Below, piece after piece: positions 28,052 through 37,152 of a stretch of DNA of 64,000 nucleotides; the first letter of the stretch is position 1, and every line of letters starts with the position of its first letter. Under the pieces are notes generated by a model. The model saw only the letters and a list, made by a program, of their open reading frames with translations, made no database searches and was not told where the DNA came from. A program made the translations under genes and the position numbers. Location of the stretch: contig NZ_CP037452.1 in NCBI RefSeq assembly GCF_007754425.1, positions 3,013,164-3,077,163 on the forward strand. Reading direction: 5' to 3'. This stretch comes from Gimesia fumaroli. Its GTDB lineage: Bacteria; Planctomycetota; Planctomycetia; Planctomycetales; Planctomycetaceae.

Positions 28052-29164
28052 ATGAAAATTGAACGGATTGAATTATTTCATGTGGCTATGCCTTTGATCT
28101 ATCCCTGGCGAACCGCATATGGAGAAGATGCTGCCATTCATTCTGTGTTATGCCGCATGACGAGTGGATCGGTTGAAGGCTGGGGAGAAAGCACTCCGTT
28201 GGCTGCTCCCTGCTATAGTCCTGAATGGGCCGGCGGTGTATTTCAGACGGTTTCTGAATGGCTGGCACCTGCATTACTGGGACAGGATATCGAGAGTGGC
28301 GATGCACTACAGGAGTGCCTGTCAGTCTATAAAGGAAATCCGTTTGCGAAAGCCGCATTGGATAACGCCTGGTGGAGCTTACACAGCAGAATCAGCAACA
28401 CGCCTTTGCATATTGCACTAGGGGCAAAACGAAACGAAGTGCCCGTCGGAGCCGATTTCGGGGTCATGGATCATGTGGATGAGCTTGTTGAAGCCGTGGG
28501 ATCGGCCGTCGCGCAAAATTTTCCCCGCATCAAACTCAAGTTTCGTCCGGGGTGGGACATTCCGATGCTCAAGGCAATTCGATCGTCGTTCCCCAATGAG
28601 ACATTTCATATTGATTGTAATAGCGGCTACCGTATTCAAGATGTCCCTCTGTTTCAGACGATTGATGAATTTAATCTGGCCATGATTGAGCAACCGCTTC
28701 AACACGATGATCTCACCGACCATGCGAAGTTGCAGGAATTGATTCGAACGCCGGTCTGTCTGGATGAAAGTATTACGCACCCGTATCGCGTTCAGCAGGC
28801 GCTGGAATTGAAAAGTGCCCGTTATGTGAACGTGAAGCCGGGCCGGGTTGGAGGCCTTACGAATGCGGTGAAAATTCATGATCTGTGCCAGGATGCCGGA
28901 ATTCCCTGCTGGGTGGGTGGCATGCTGGAAAGCGCCACCGGTGCCTCTCATTGTACTGCGCTGGCGATGCTCGATAATTTTACTTATCCGGCTGATATAT
29001 TCCCGAGTGAAAAATACTACCACGAAGATATGGCGCAGGTTCCTCTGGATCTGGTGGATGTCGGTGGGGGAATCCCTGGAGTGAGGGCGTTTGAAGAACT
29101 GCCCGATCCGGACATGACTCGTCTGGAGGCCCTAACCATTCAAAAGAAAATCATTGGCTCCTGA
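28052..29164 (+). CDS. menC: Enolase-superfamily enzyme, o-succinylbenzoate synthase-like
   Basis: About 371 residues from ATG 28052 (MKIERIELFHVAMPL, a typical MenC start; an in-frame TTG at 28022 is less likely). Enolase-superfamily landmarks are RIKLKFRPGWD (catalytic KxK), FHIDCNSGY, MIEQPLQHDDL and CLDES (Asp/Glu/Asp metal ligands) and YVNVKPGRVGG (second catalytic Lys). CWVGGMLESATG closes the pattern. This set matches the OSBS/N-acylamino-acid racemase group. The menaquinone gene cluster is not nearby, so an NSAR or dipeptide epimerase role remains possible. It starts 66 bases after the Hsp70 gene. Confidence 0.82.
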   Translation: MKIERIELFHVAMPLIYPWRTAYGEDAAIHSVLCRMTSGSVEGWGESTPLAAPCYSPEWAGGVFQTVSEWLAPALLGQDIESGDALQECLSVYKGNPFAKAALDNAWWSLHSRISNTPLHIALGAKRNEVPVGADFGVMDHVDELVEAVGSAVAQNFPRIKLKFRPGWDIPMLKAIRSSFPNETFHIDCNSGYRIQDVPLFQTIDEFNLAMIEQPLQHDDLTDHAKLQELIRTPVCLDESITHPYRVQQALELKSARYVNVKPGRVGGLTNAVKIHDLCQDAGIPCWVGGMLESATGASHCTALAMLDNFTYPADIFPSEKYYHEDMAQVPLDLVDVGGGIPGVRAFEELPDPDMTRLEALTIQKKIIGS

Positions 29165-29310
29165 GAACTGCTTTTGATACAAAGGATCGTAGCGGATGTA
29201 TAGAGCGTGAGGTGTCGATGAAGCAGAATGCGAAGAAAATTTCAATAAATTAGCTTTATTGGGGAATAACCAGATGTGTTTCAGCATCCTCCTACATAGA
29301 GAATCAGGTT

Positions 29311-29832
29311 ATGTCATCACAGAACCATTACAATTCTGAAGAAATTACCTTGTTAGTTGAGCAGCACTATCAGCTGTTGTTTCGCTACGCCTACCGTTTG
29401 TCAGGCGATCGGACTGATGCTGAAGATCTGACGCAACAAACATATTTAATCGCTCAGAAAAAACTGTCGCAACTGCGTGATCTGCGTCTTGCGCGTTCAT
29501 GGCTTTGTACGATATTACGTAATCTATTTTTGAAAAAGGTATCTCAGAAGAACAGACCTGTCTCACTGGGGCTGACGTTCGACCTGGCTGCTGAAGAAAC
29601 AGCCCTGCCTGAACTGACATCCCAGGAGTTGCAGCATGCTCTGAATGAATTACCGGAAGACTTTCGTACTCCACTGTTAATGTTTTATTTTGAAGAGCGG
29701 TCTTACAAGGAAATTTCCACCGAATTATCTATTCCCCTGGGAACTGTGATGAGTCGCCTGGCAAGAGCCAAGTCGTTTTTGCAGGAGCGGTTTTCAGTTC
29801 TGTCTACAAAAGAAACAACAATCCAGACCTGA
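29311..29832 (+). CDS. ECF-type RNA polymerase sigma factor
   Basis: A 173-residue sigma-70-family protein with regions 2 and 4 only. Region 2 is YRLSGDRTDAEDLTQQTYL (about 28-46) and region 4 has a clear helix-turn-helix, FEERSYKEISTELSIPLGTV (about 131-150) followed by RLARAKSFL. Proteins of this build redirect RNA polymerase to stress or envelope genes and are controlled by a partner. The following gene, 45 bases away, codes for a membrane protein and is the likely regulator. Confidence 0.94.
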   Translation: MSSQNHYNSEEITLLVEQHYQLLFRYAYRLSGDRTDAEDLTQQTYLIAQKKLSQLRDLRLARSWLCTILRNLFLKKVSQKNRPVSLGLTFDLAAEETALPELTSQELQHALNELPEDFRTPLLMFYFEERSYKEISTELSIPLGTVMSRLARAKSFLQERFSVLSTKETTIQT

Positions 29833-29877
29833 TTATTGGGTTTTCTCCTGGCTTCTGAAACTGTTAAGTGAAATAAA

Positions 29878-30645
29878 ATGAGTGCTTCTGAACCATCATC
29901 ATCCCCCGGTTTTTCTGAATCAGATAATTCTGATCCAGGCACATTCTCCGATGAGATGGTATTTCATCAACAGCTCAAGAACGTGCTGTTTGATGTTGAA
30001 GTTCCCGAAGGATTGAAAGCGTCGGTACTTGAATCGCTGCAACAGGATGGTGCTGGCGATGTTGTGCGTGATCATTCTCCGGGATCAAGTCGAACTCGCT
30101 TTCACAAAAGGCCGAGCACAATTGCAGGACTCTCAGCCTGTTTACTGTTTGTAGCACTGCTGACTTTTTTTTGGGCTGCACAGCAACCTGTCATTGCCCT
30201 TTCAGAATTCAGTCCGGAACAAAATCCCGAATTCAATCTGGATAGCCGGCTTCTTCCAGATTTTGATGACAACTTTTCAGCTAAACTGCCTCCTCAGGGG
30301 GCCTGGCATTCCAAAGACCGTTTGGCCTTGATTGGTGACAAGTTTTATGGCGTTTCCACCAGTCAATCCTCGGCTCATGATGCTGCTGTCGGTTTTTTCA
30401 GATTACGCATGGGGAATGCACAGCCGGTTTTCGTAGCCTTGGTGCAGATACCAGTACATCGGGTTGAGCCACTACCTTCGCAGACTGGTTTTGACACGGG
30501 AAGCGTTGAGTATGCCCAACTCAAAAAGGGGAACTACGCGACCGTCAAATGGGTCGAGGATGATCGGGTCTATATCTGTATTGTCTTTGGTGGTCCCCGT
30601 GAGCTCGAAGCGTTAGGACGGGCTCTGCAATCCGCTTCTGCTTGA
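29878..30645 (+). CDS. Putative membrane-bound anti-sigma factor
   Basis: A 255-residue protein encoded 45 bases after the ECF sigma gene. Residues 1-75 form a cytoplasmic part, beginning Ser-rich and then carrying FHQQLKNVLFDVEVPEGL (about 29-46), a short helix-turn that often belongs to sigma-binding anti-sigma domains. One transmembrane helix follows (about 82-102, STIAGLSACLLFVALLTFFW). The outer part (about 110-255) is an unrecognised alpha/beta domain with RLMGN-like FFRLRMGNAQPVFV. The HxxxCxxC zinc motif of ZAS proteins is absent. Anti-sigma function rests on position and topology. Confidence 0.72.
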   Translation: MSASEPSSSPGFSESDNSDPGTFSDEMVFHQQLKNVLFDVEVPEGLKASVLESLQQDGAGDVVRDHSPGSSRTRFHKRPSTIAGLSACLLFVALLTFFWAAQQPVIALSEFSPEQNPEFNLDSRLLPDFDDNFSAKLPPQGAWHSKDRLALIGDKFYGVSTSQSSAHDAAVGFFRLRMGNAQPVFVALVQIPVHRVEPLPSQTGFDTGSVEYAQLKKGNYATVKWVEDDRVYICIVFGGPRELEALGRALQSASA

Positions 30646-30724
30646 AATTCATCCCCGAACCGGCTCTACTAATAGAGAGTTACCATTTACGATTTTGGTC
30701 TGGTTCATTCTCAGAGGGGCTGCT

Positions 30725-31804
30725 ATGGGTATTTCGCTTCGTTTTTGTCTGATGGTCATGGGGTTGTTGTTAGTAGCTGAAATTCCCTGCCGTGCGGCGA
30801 GTTTCGTCTATCTCTCACTCGGGGGAGAAAAGAAAATCGCCATCTATCGACTGAACGAGCAGGATGGTGCATTAACCCATGTCGAGGATGTGCCGCTGGC
30901 CGGTGCTCCGGGCTGTCTGGAAGTCGACCCCACAAAAAAATACCTGTTTGCTTCCGTTCGTTCAGCTAAGCAATTCATGAGCTTTGCCATTGATCCCGAA
31001 AATGGAAAACTGAAGCAGATTTCCGCAGTTCCCGCCGGCGGGAATGCGGCTTATATCGCCACTGATAAGAACGGTGAGTACTTGTTCTCAGCCTACTATG
31101 GAGAAGGCAAAGTCGCCGTTCATCGTCTTGGGAAAGATGGCACAATCTCAGCTGAGATTGTGCAGACCATTCCCACCGACAAAAATGCGCACGCGATTTT
31201 ACCCGATCAGGCAAATCAGTTTGTCTTTGTGCCGCATACTGGTCCCAATGCGATTTATCAATTTGTATGGGATGCCCAAAACGGGACATTGAAGGCAAAT
31301 GACAAGCCGATGCTCGAAGCGGCCTCTGGCCTGGAGCCGCGACATCTGGCCGTTTCGAAAGACAATCGCTTTATTTATTTCGATAATGAAAAAGGGAGTT
31401 CGGTCACCGCTTACAAACTGGATTCGAAATCGGGGACGTTGACTCCGTTCCAGACGGTCTCAACACTGCCTGCAGGATTTGAGGGAAAGAATACGTGTGC
31501 AGACATCGAACTTTCCCCCTCCGGTAAGAATTTGTATGCCTCGAATCGTGGTCATAACAGCATCGCCTGCTTCAGTGTGGATCAGAAAACAGGGCGGTTA
31601 ACCACTCTGGAACAGGAGCCAACCGAAGATACTCCCCGTTCGTTTAATATTGATCCTACCGGGACTTATCTCTATGCGGCCGGGCAAAGAAACGGCAAAC
31701 TGGCGGCTTACCAGATTTCTCCCCAAACGGGGAAACTGAAACGGCTTGCGACTTACGAGGTCGGAAAGTCGCCCTCATGGGTCGAAATCGTAAAGTTCCC
31801 CTAG
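30725..31804 (+). CDS. Secreted lactonase-type beta-propeller protein (6-phosphogluconolactonase/YbhE family)
   Basis: About 359 residues from ATG 30725, which has GAGGGG upstream; an in-frame TTG at 30695 would add ten. A signal peptide (FCLMVMGLLLVAEIPCRA) is followed by a seven-bladed lactonase-type propeller: FVYLSLGGEKKIAIYRLNE, GAPGCLEVDPTKKYLF, YIATDKNGEYLFSAYYGEG, LSPSGKNLYASNRGHNSI, FNIDPTGTYLYAAGQ. The family includes the cytosolic 6-phosphogluconolactonase Pgl, but this copy is exported, which argues against a pentose-phosphate role. It probably acts on lactones or carbohydrates outside the cytoplasm. Confidence 0.88.
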   Translation: MGISLRFCLMVMGLLLVAEIPCRAASFVYLSLGGEKKIAIYRLNEQDGALTHVEDVPLAGAPGCLEVDPTKKYLFASVRSAKQFMSFAIDPENGKLKQISAVPAGGNAAYIATDKNGEYLFSAYYGEGKVAVHRLGKDGTISAEIVQTIPTDKNAHAILPDQANQFVFVPHTGPNAIYQFVWDAQNGTLKANDKPMLEAASGLEPRHLAVSKDNRFIYFDNEKGSSVTAYKLDSKSGTLTPFQTVSTLPAGFEGKNTCADIELSPSGKNLYASNRGHNSIACFSVDQKTGRLTTLEQEPTEDTPRSFNIDPTGTYLYAAGQRNGKLAAYQISPQTGKLKRLATYEVGKSPSWVEIVKFP

Positions 31805-32082
31805 TCCGCATTTTCTTGAGCAATATCGGGGCTGATCAGCGGTTTCGAAGAAAATCGTTCAGATCATCGTTTTTTAAAGTCGATGAACCTCCAGTAACCA
31901 GAGCGCTACCGAGGACATCGTAGCAGTCTCTGTTCTAAATATGATGGGGGTGATTCGATTCCCATTCACGACAACGAACTAGAAACCGGTTTAATCGATT
32001 TCTGGAATAAAAGTGAGGCAGTGCTTTGTCGCTGTGAATTGTCATTGACTTTAAAAAATCCCCCTGTGAAGAGAGACTCTCT

Positions 32083-32493
32083 ATGCGCTCTTCTGTTTTT
32101 GCTCTGCTGATTGTATCTCAAGTCTTCCTGTCTGCAGCTTTTGGTCAGGAACAAAAACCACTTCAGATCAGTTCTGATTCAAAGGGAACGGTCAGCACAA
32201 AAAGTGGGGTGAATATCACAAGAAGTGCCTCGAAAGATACAGGTCCCGCGTATCAGCGGATGTCTGTCAGTCAGAGACTGATCCAGCAGCGGGCGTTTCT
32301 GCGAGCCAAACAAAGAATGAATCGAATTAGTGCTCGAAAAGCAATGGGGATTACACCCGGGCGCCCCACGATCGATTTCAATCCCAGCGCAATTCCAACG
32401 AACGCACAAATCATGCAAGAGATGACTTATTTTACATTGAGTCCCTTCAGTAGTGGTTTCTGGTATGGACCCATCTATGAACCAGTTCCCTAA
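32083..32493 (+). CDS. Small secreted hypothetical protein
   Basis: A 136-residue protein with a signal peptide (RSSVFALLIVSQVFLSAAFG). The mature part is basic in the middle (RLIQQRAFLRAKQRMNRISARK, about 66-86) and ends with an aromatic Gly/Pro tail (FSSGFWYGPIYEPVP). No domain is recognised. A surface or periplasmic role is likely. The ATG at 32083 has GAAGAGA upstream. It stands alone. Confidence 0.65.
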   Translation: MRSSVFALLIVSQVFLSAAFGQEQKPLQISSDSKGTVSTKSGVNITRSASKDTGPAYQRMSVSQRLIQQRAFLRAKQRMNRISARKAMGITPGRPTIDFNPSAIPTNAQIMQEMTYFTLSPFSSGFWYGPIYEPVP

Positions 32494-32557
32494 GCGTCTC
32501 TGGAATTGATCGCGTCACGTTTTGCTCAAGCGATGACATTCAAACGCTCTGGCACGT

Positions 32558-32890
32558 TTAAGTTTTAGGCGGAAGTGATTGCACGAACTTCACCGCCCGA
32601 TTGACCCACTCTTTCAGATCTGCTTCATCCTCAAAGCCGGGCTGGTCTACATAGATCATGCTTTTGAGTGGCTTGCCGGTGAAATCCATTTCGCGTGTAA
32701 AAGGTTCTTCTAACGCCTTGAGCACGTTTTTCTCTCCCAGACGTAGCATCAGCTCATTCTGAGTCACGCCACAGCACATGTTCCCATGCAGCATAAAGCA
32801 GATGCCGCCAAACATCTTTCGCTTTGAAAACCCTCTACGGCGTTTTAATAACTGGTGGACACGCTCTGCCAGATGTTCGTCGTATGCCAT
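32558..32890 (-). CDS. TfoX N-terminal domain-like protein
   Basis: A 110-residue single-domain protein similar to the N-terminal domain of TfoX/Sxy. Key positions are RRRGFSKRKMFGGICFMLHGNMCCGV (about 18-43), then ELMLRLG, followed by MDFTGKPLKSMIYV. It lacks the C-terminal TfoX domain. In gamma-proteobacteria TfoX/Sxy activates competence genes through CRP; stand-alone N-domains of this kind occur widely without a proven role. Not linked to competence genes here. Confidence 0.82.
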   Translation of the reverse strand: MAYDEHLAERVHQLLKRRRGFSKRKMFGGICFMLHGNMCCGVTQNELMLRLGEKNVLKALEEPFTREMDFTGKPLKSMIYVDQPGFEDEADLKEWVNRAVKFVQSLPPKT

Positions 32891-33172
32891 GGTTTATCCA
32901 GAACGGGAAAAGTAACATTGTCGTCGAAGGGGTTAAAGCTACCTGTTCCCCCAGCGAAGAGCCAGTCCGATCATAGAGAAATTCTGTCGCCTCCTCCATT
33001 TTCTTCGCACCGCTTTTCTTTAGATATCGACAATCTGATCGACGTGGATCATCCCTGGCAGGCAGAGAAAGAGTGTGCTTTATGTTTGATACTTTTTTAA
33101 ATAAATGAACAAATTGTAATTGTTTATTACTCTTAACTAATGAGATAATTCTGTTATGAAACTTGATAATGA

Positions 33173-34132
33173 ATGCGTATTGAAAGAGTGTCAAAAGAGA
33201 TGATTTGTGCCAGAGTTTTTGTCATCATTGGTTTGTGTTTTTTAGTCACATCCATGGAGCCTGCATATTGTCAGTCGCAGAATGCTGATTCTCCAAAGGA
33301 GGAGACTTCTGAAACAGCCAACAGTCGTGCGCAATTTCATTCGTTGAGCCGACCCGGTCTGCATAATGTGTTTCAAATCGACGATCAGGTTTATTCGGGC
33401 AGTGGTCCTGAAGGCAAACAGAGTTTTGACGCTTTAAAGAAAATGGGGATCAAAACCATTATCAGTGTGGATGGCACGCAGCCGAATTTGAAGTTGGCGA
33501 AAGCAGCCGGGATCAAATACATTCACATTCCGATCGGCTATGATGGGATTTCCCAAGACGCAAGTCTGTCTTTTCTGAAGGCGGCGAAAGAAGTAAAAGG
33601 CCCCGTATACATTCATTGTCATCATGGCAGGCATCGAGGGCCTGCAGCAGCAGCGATGGTTGGTCTGTGTCGGGGCAGTCTTGATAAGCAACGGGCCTTG
33701 CTGTTTTTGGATCAAGCCGGAACCAGTAAGGATTACGCAGGTCTCTGGAGAGATATCCGGCAGTTTCAAGTTCCCGCTGCTGGGACTCGGTTGCCTGAGT
33801 TGCTTGAGTCAGCCCGCGTCCAACCAATGGTGACTGCGATGGCTCATATCAGCCATTATTACGAGGAATTGCAAAAAAAATCGGAGAGTACGCCTCCTGG
33901 CAGGCAGGACGCTTTACGGGTTTCTCTGCTCTTGCGTGAAGAGTTTCACGAGTCACTAAGAAAACATTCTGATGATTACGATGACACTTTTAAGACATGG
34001 ATGCGAGAATCAGAAACGGAAATCAAGCAACTGGAAGCGGCTCTCAAGCAGGGCAATCAGAACCAAGTGAGTGCCAGATTGAAACAACTCAAGGCACAGT
34101 GTAAACGCTGTCACAAAGCGTATCGCAATTAA
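33173..34132 (+). CDS. Secreted CX5R phosphatase-like protein fused to a cytochrome c'-like heme domain
   Basis: A 319-residue protein. Residues about 10-34 are a signal peptide (ICARVFVIIGLCFLVTS). Residues about 60-200 form a dual-specificity or tyrosine phosphatase-like domain with the P-loop HCHHGRHRG (148-156): Cys149 and Arg155 give the CX5R pattern. Residues about 215-319 are a four-helix bundle ending in CKRCHKAYRN, a c-type heme site (CxxCH at 310-314) followed by Tyr-Arg exactly as in class II cytochromes c'. The combination is a phosphatase-like sensor or enzyme with a heme module. The start could also be ATG 33200. It is convergent with the transglutaminase gene, eight bases apart. 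Confidence 0.85.
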   Translation: MRIERVSKEMICARVFVIIGLCFLVTSMEPAYCQSQNADSPKEETSETANSRAQFHSLSRPGLHNVFQIDDQVYSGSGPEGKQSFDALKKMGIKTIISVDGTQPNLKLAKAAGIKYIHIPIGYDGISQDASLSFLKAAKEVKGPVYIHCHHGRHRGPAAAAMVGLCRGSLDKQRALLFLDQAGTSKDYAGLWRDIRQFQVPAAGTRLPELLESARVQPMVTAMAHISHYYEELQKKSESTPPGRQDALRVSLLLREEFHESLRKHSDDYDDTFKTWMRESETEIKQLEAALKQGNQNQVSARLKQLKAQCKRCHKAYRN

Positions 34133-34140
34133 GCTGCTTT

Positions 34141-35826
34141 TTATTTTGTCTCTTTCCAGACCAGTTGAACTTTGAGCCCTTTTCCTTTCTTTGGGGGCGG
34201 CGGATTCAATTTCATCTCGAACTGATTCTGGGCGCTTTGTACATGCGCCAGAGCACGTGGTGCAAACTGGAAGATCCATTCTGAGTCCAATTGTTTGATA
34301 AACTTCGCAGGATCGGCACCGTTTGAATTTTCGATTCGAATAAAGCAGCCATAAACTGCCGTGGGCTGCTTGTGAATCCATTGGTCAAGCGAAATGGCGA
34401 GCGTTTGATTTGTTAACACCCCCTCAAGTTGGTGCCATGTTTTTGCATCAAGAGACACAAAAACGGTTGGGGTGGGAGCGTTTGTTTTCAACTCCAGCTC
34501 TAGAGTGCCTTTGAGCAGAACATAAGACCAACTGAGATGCCATTGTCGCTGGTTCGGGGCTGTTTGTTTGAGGCTCTGAAATTGGCGAATGGTTCGATTT
34601 AATGTTCCGTTGCCTGCCACGGGAGGTCGGGATTTCTCTGTTTTGTTTTTTTGATGCACGTATTCTGATTTGGTAAATCGAAATTCCACGCGATCCAGAG
34701 GTTCGAGGACGGGAGAAAGAGTCGAGTCCTTAATGTGCGGTTGTCGTTCTGAAGCCCGGTTATTGTCCGTTGAGGTGTATAGATCAGCAATCAACTGGGA
34801 AGGGCTGCCAATCGGATCGTGGGGCGTTTTGGTGATCAGTTCCGGATGTTTCGCCAGCTCTTCCACGCCTGCGATGATCCCCTGTTGATTTCGGTAAACG
34901 GCTTGATGGTCCGGATCAAACATGTGCCATCGCCCGTCATAAAACGCTTCAGCCACGACGTGCCCCGATAGTCCCCAGACGCGACTCCGCAATCCTGCTT
35001 TTCTGGCGAGAACTGCGAAGTTGGTGGCGCAGTCATCACAGAAACCGTAGCCGTATACGTTAAGGAACTTGACCGGATCATGGAGTTCATCCCCCTGCTC
35101 TGCCGGGGTGAAGTGATAGCGCCAGTCAACCAGGAACTTCCAGATGGCGAGGGCTTTTTCTTCCTCTTTCATAGCCGGTGTTAAAATACTGGCCAGCATG
35201 GCGTCCTGGCTCGTCAGATCAGGATCTCCTTCCCGGTTCCAGTGCAGTGCGACTTTGTTTTGGGAATCAAGATTTTGCCAGGTCAGTTTGACAGGTTGTA
35301 TTTTTCGATCAGGGAATGCAGGTAATTGGATCGCAGACTGTGCTGCAGTCAAGACAAAGGAACTTTGTTTCTCGGTATAAGATTCTCTGTTTACCAGTTC
35401 ATATTTCTTTCCATTTGTTCTGGGGTCAGAGGAGTCACTGGCTGAAAAATAGAGCGTCGTCGAGGTCCAGTGGCTATAGTGCCCTTTGCCCTGTTCTCGA
35501 ATCAGTTGGTGGCGCGCGTGGGGATGTGAAAGTGGTTTGCCGTCTTCCAGCAAAACGCAGTTTGATTTCGATTTGCGGTCTGCGCTCCGCGGAAGGGCCA
35601 GTCGCGCAACATAACAGGCCCCTTGTTCGTGTGATATTGCGTCAGGAGTAATCAACTCACCTGTGGTTTCCTCTTTGACCGTTGATTGAATATTCGGCTG
35701 AAGATGGTCTTGTTGACGTTTCAGAGACTGCTGAGGCTGGTCAGAGAACGCGACTGGTGACTGATTTACAGATACGAACGAGATGCCTGTAAAGTACAGA
35801 CAGAAAAGTAGTAGTAGTTTCTTCAT
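34141..35826 (-). CDS. Secreted transglutaminase-like protein
   Basis: A 561-residue protein with a signal peptide (KLLLLFCLYFTGISFVSV). The transglutaminase core has the catalytic triad: Cys in YGYGFCDDCATNFAVL, His in GLSGHVVAEAFYDG and Asp in WHMFDPDHQ. In bacteria this fold usually acts as a protease or peptide-modifying enzyme rather than cross-linking proteins. The part before it (about 50-190) looks beta-rich, as does the part after it (380-561), suggesting flanking binding domains. Length is longer than the minimal family. Substrate unknown. Confidence 0.85.
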   Translation of the reverse strand: MKKLLLLFCLYFTGISFVSVNQSPVAFSDQPQQSLKRQQDHLQPNIQSTVKEETTGELITPDAISHEQGACYVARLALPRSADRKSKSNCVLLEDGKPLSHPHARHQLIREQGKGHYSHWTSTTLYFSASDSSDPRTNGKKYELVNRESYTEKQSSFVLTAAQSAIQLPAFPDRKIQPVKLTWQNLDSQNKVALHWNREGDPDLTSQDAMLASILTPAMKEEEKALAIWKFLVDWRYHFTPAEQGDELHDPVKFLNVYGYGFCDDCATNFAVLARKAGLRSRVWGLSGHVVAEAFYDGRWHMFDPDHQAVYRNQQGIIAGVEELAKHPELITKTPHDPIGSPSQLIADLYTSTDNNRASERQPHIKDSTLSPVLEPLDRVEFRFTKSEYVHQKNKTEKSRPPVAGNGTLNRTIRQFQSLKQTAPNQRQWHLSWSYVLLKGTLELELKTNAPTPTVFVSLDAKTWHQLEGVLTNQTLAISLDQWIHKQPTAVYGCFIRIENSNGADPAKFIKQLDSEWIFQFAPRALAHVQSAQNQFEMKLNPPPPKKGKGLKVQLVWKETK

Positions 35827-35939
35827 AATGAACTCTTGTTTGTTTCAGCAGGAAAAACCTCAGAAAGTGGGATTAAGTTATTGTGAATGATATCAGAGAT
35901 TGATGATAATGCATTCGTATTTCTATTTCTTTATTGGGT

Positions 35940-37085
35940 ATGCTTATGCGACTGTTATATCTATGTCTACTGATGTGTTTGTGCTGTGTACTCATCGAAC
36001 AGAGCACGCTGAAAGCAGACGAGCCAATTCTCAGAAAGCGTTCTGAGCCTGTCAAAATCACGTCCTGTTGGGACGATCTGCTCGAAGGAGTCGAAACACC
36101 TGAAGAGTGGGTGGCACATAAAAAAATCATCCGTCAACGCTATCTTGATCTGATTCGTGATCAGTTTAAACCCAAAAAGCCGGCGATGGAAATCCAGTTT
36201 CATGATACTGTGATCGTTGACGGTGTCTATCGAAGACAATTGATTAGTTATCAGGTTGAAGAGGGAGAGCGGGCGCATGCATTTTTGGGCGTCCCCTTAA
36301 CTCTCAAAGGGCCTGCACCCGCGGTCGTCGCTTTGCATGGAACTTATGCGAACGGCAAAAAACGTGCGGCGGGGTTGGTTGATAATCCGGATAAAGCGTA
36401 TCTGGATCATTTATGTCGTCAGGGCTATGTTGTGATTGCTCCCGACCATTTTGTCGCAGGCCACCGGATTCCTGATGCGGGCCCTTATGACACCGAAGAG
36501 TTCTATAAAAAACATCCGAAATGGACTGCCGTCGGAAAATTTACGTATGAGCATTCGATTGCCATTGATGTGCTCGAGACACTGAGAGAAGTAAACCCGG
36601 ACCGCATCGGTGTCCTCGGGCATTCTCTGGGAGGTCATGGCTCCCTGTTTTTGGCCGCCTATGATGAACGGGTCAAAGCGGCTGCAGGAAACTGTAGTGC
36701 GTCATTCTTCCGGCAAAATTCAAAAGTCGAAGCCTGGTCTCGCGATCATTGGTACATTTATTTTAAACATATTCGACCAGGATTATTAAAAGGAGAGTTG
36801 CCTCCCATTGATTTTCATGAAATCATGGCGCTGGTTGCACCGCGAGCCTACCTTGATTTATCAGGCCTCAATGATGGCGATCCGCTGACGCAACGACAGC
36901 GGATACTAATGTTGCTGAAAGTCATGGATGTGTATGAACTGGAGAAAGCTCCCCAGAACTTTGCTTTTTTCGTACATGGCAAAGGGCATTCGGTCGCACA
37001 TGAATCACGAGAATTGATGTATGGCTGGATGGATACGCATTTGAAACCTGCATCAGCCACCAGGACAAAGCTTGTGGTTCCCTAA
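35940..37085 (+). CDS. Secreted alpha/beta hydrolase (dienelactone hydrolase/acetyl xylan esterase-like)
   Basis: About 381 residues; the start lies at ATG 35940 or 35946, both in frame after a TTG at 35934. A signal peptide (MRLLYLCLLMCLCCVLIEQS) precedes an alpha/beta hydrolase fold. The oxyanion strand is VVALHGTYANGKK, the nucleophile elbow is GHSLGGHG, the acid probably lies in LNDGDPLTQ and the His in HGKGHSVAHE. The large N-terminal part (about 35-115) is typical of secreted carbohydrate esterase-like planctomycete proteins. An ester substrate, perhaps an acetylated glycan, is inferred only from the family. Confidence 0.85.
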   Translation: MLMRLLYLCLLMCLCCVLIEQSTLKADEPILRKRSEPVKITSCWDDLLEGVETPEEWVAHKKIIRQRYLDLIRDQFKPKKPAMEIQFHDTVIVDGVYRRQLISYQVEEGERAHAFLGVPLTLKGPAPAVVALHGTYANGKKRAAGLVDNPDKAYLDHLCRQGYVVIAPDHFVAGHRIPDAGPYDTEEFYKKHPKWTAVGKFTYEHSIAIDVLETLREVNPDRIGVLGHSLGGHGSLFLAAYDERVKAAAGNCSASFFRQNSKVEAWSRDHWYIYFKHIRPGLLKGELPPIDFHEIMALVAPRAYLDLSGLNDGDPLTQRQRILMLLKVMDVYELEKAPQNFAFFVHGKGHSVAHESRELMYGWMDTHLKPASATRTKLVVP

Positions 37086-37152
37086 ACCTCCCGTATTACA
37101 ATGAGATATTATTCTTGGTCACCCTGACACATCAGTCGAAAAGAGGAATTAG

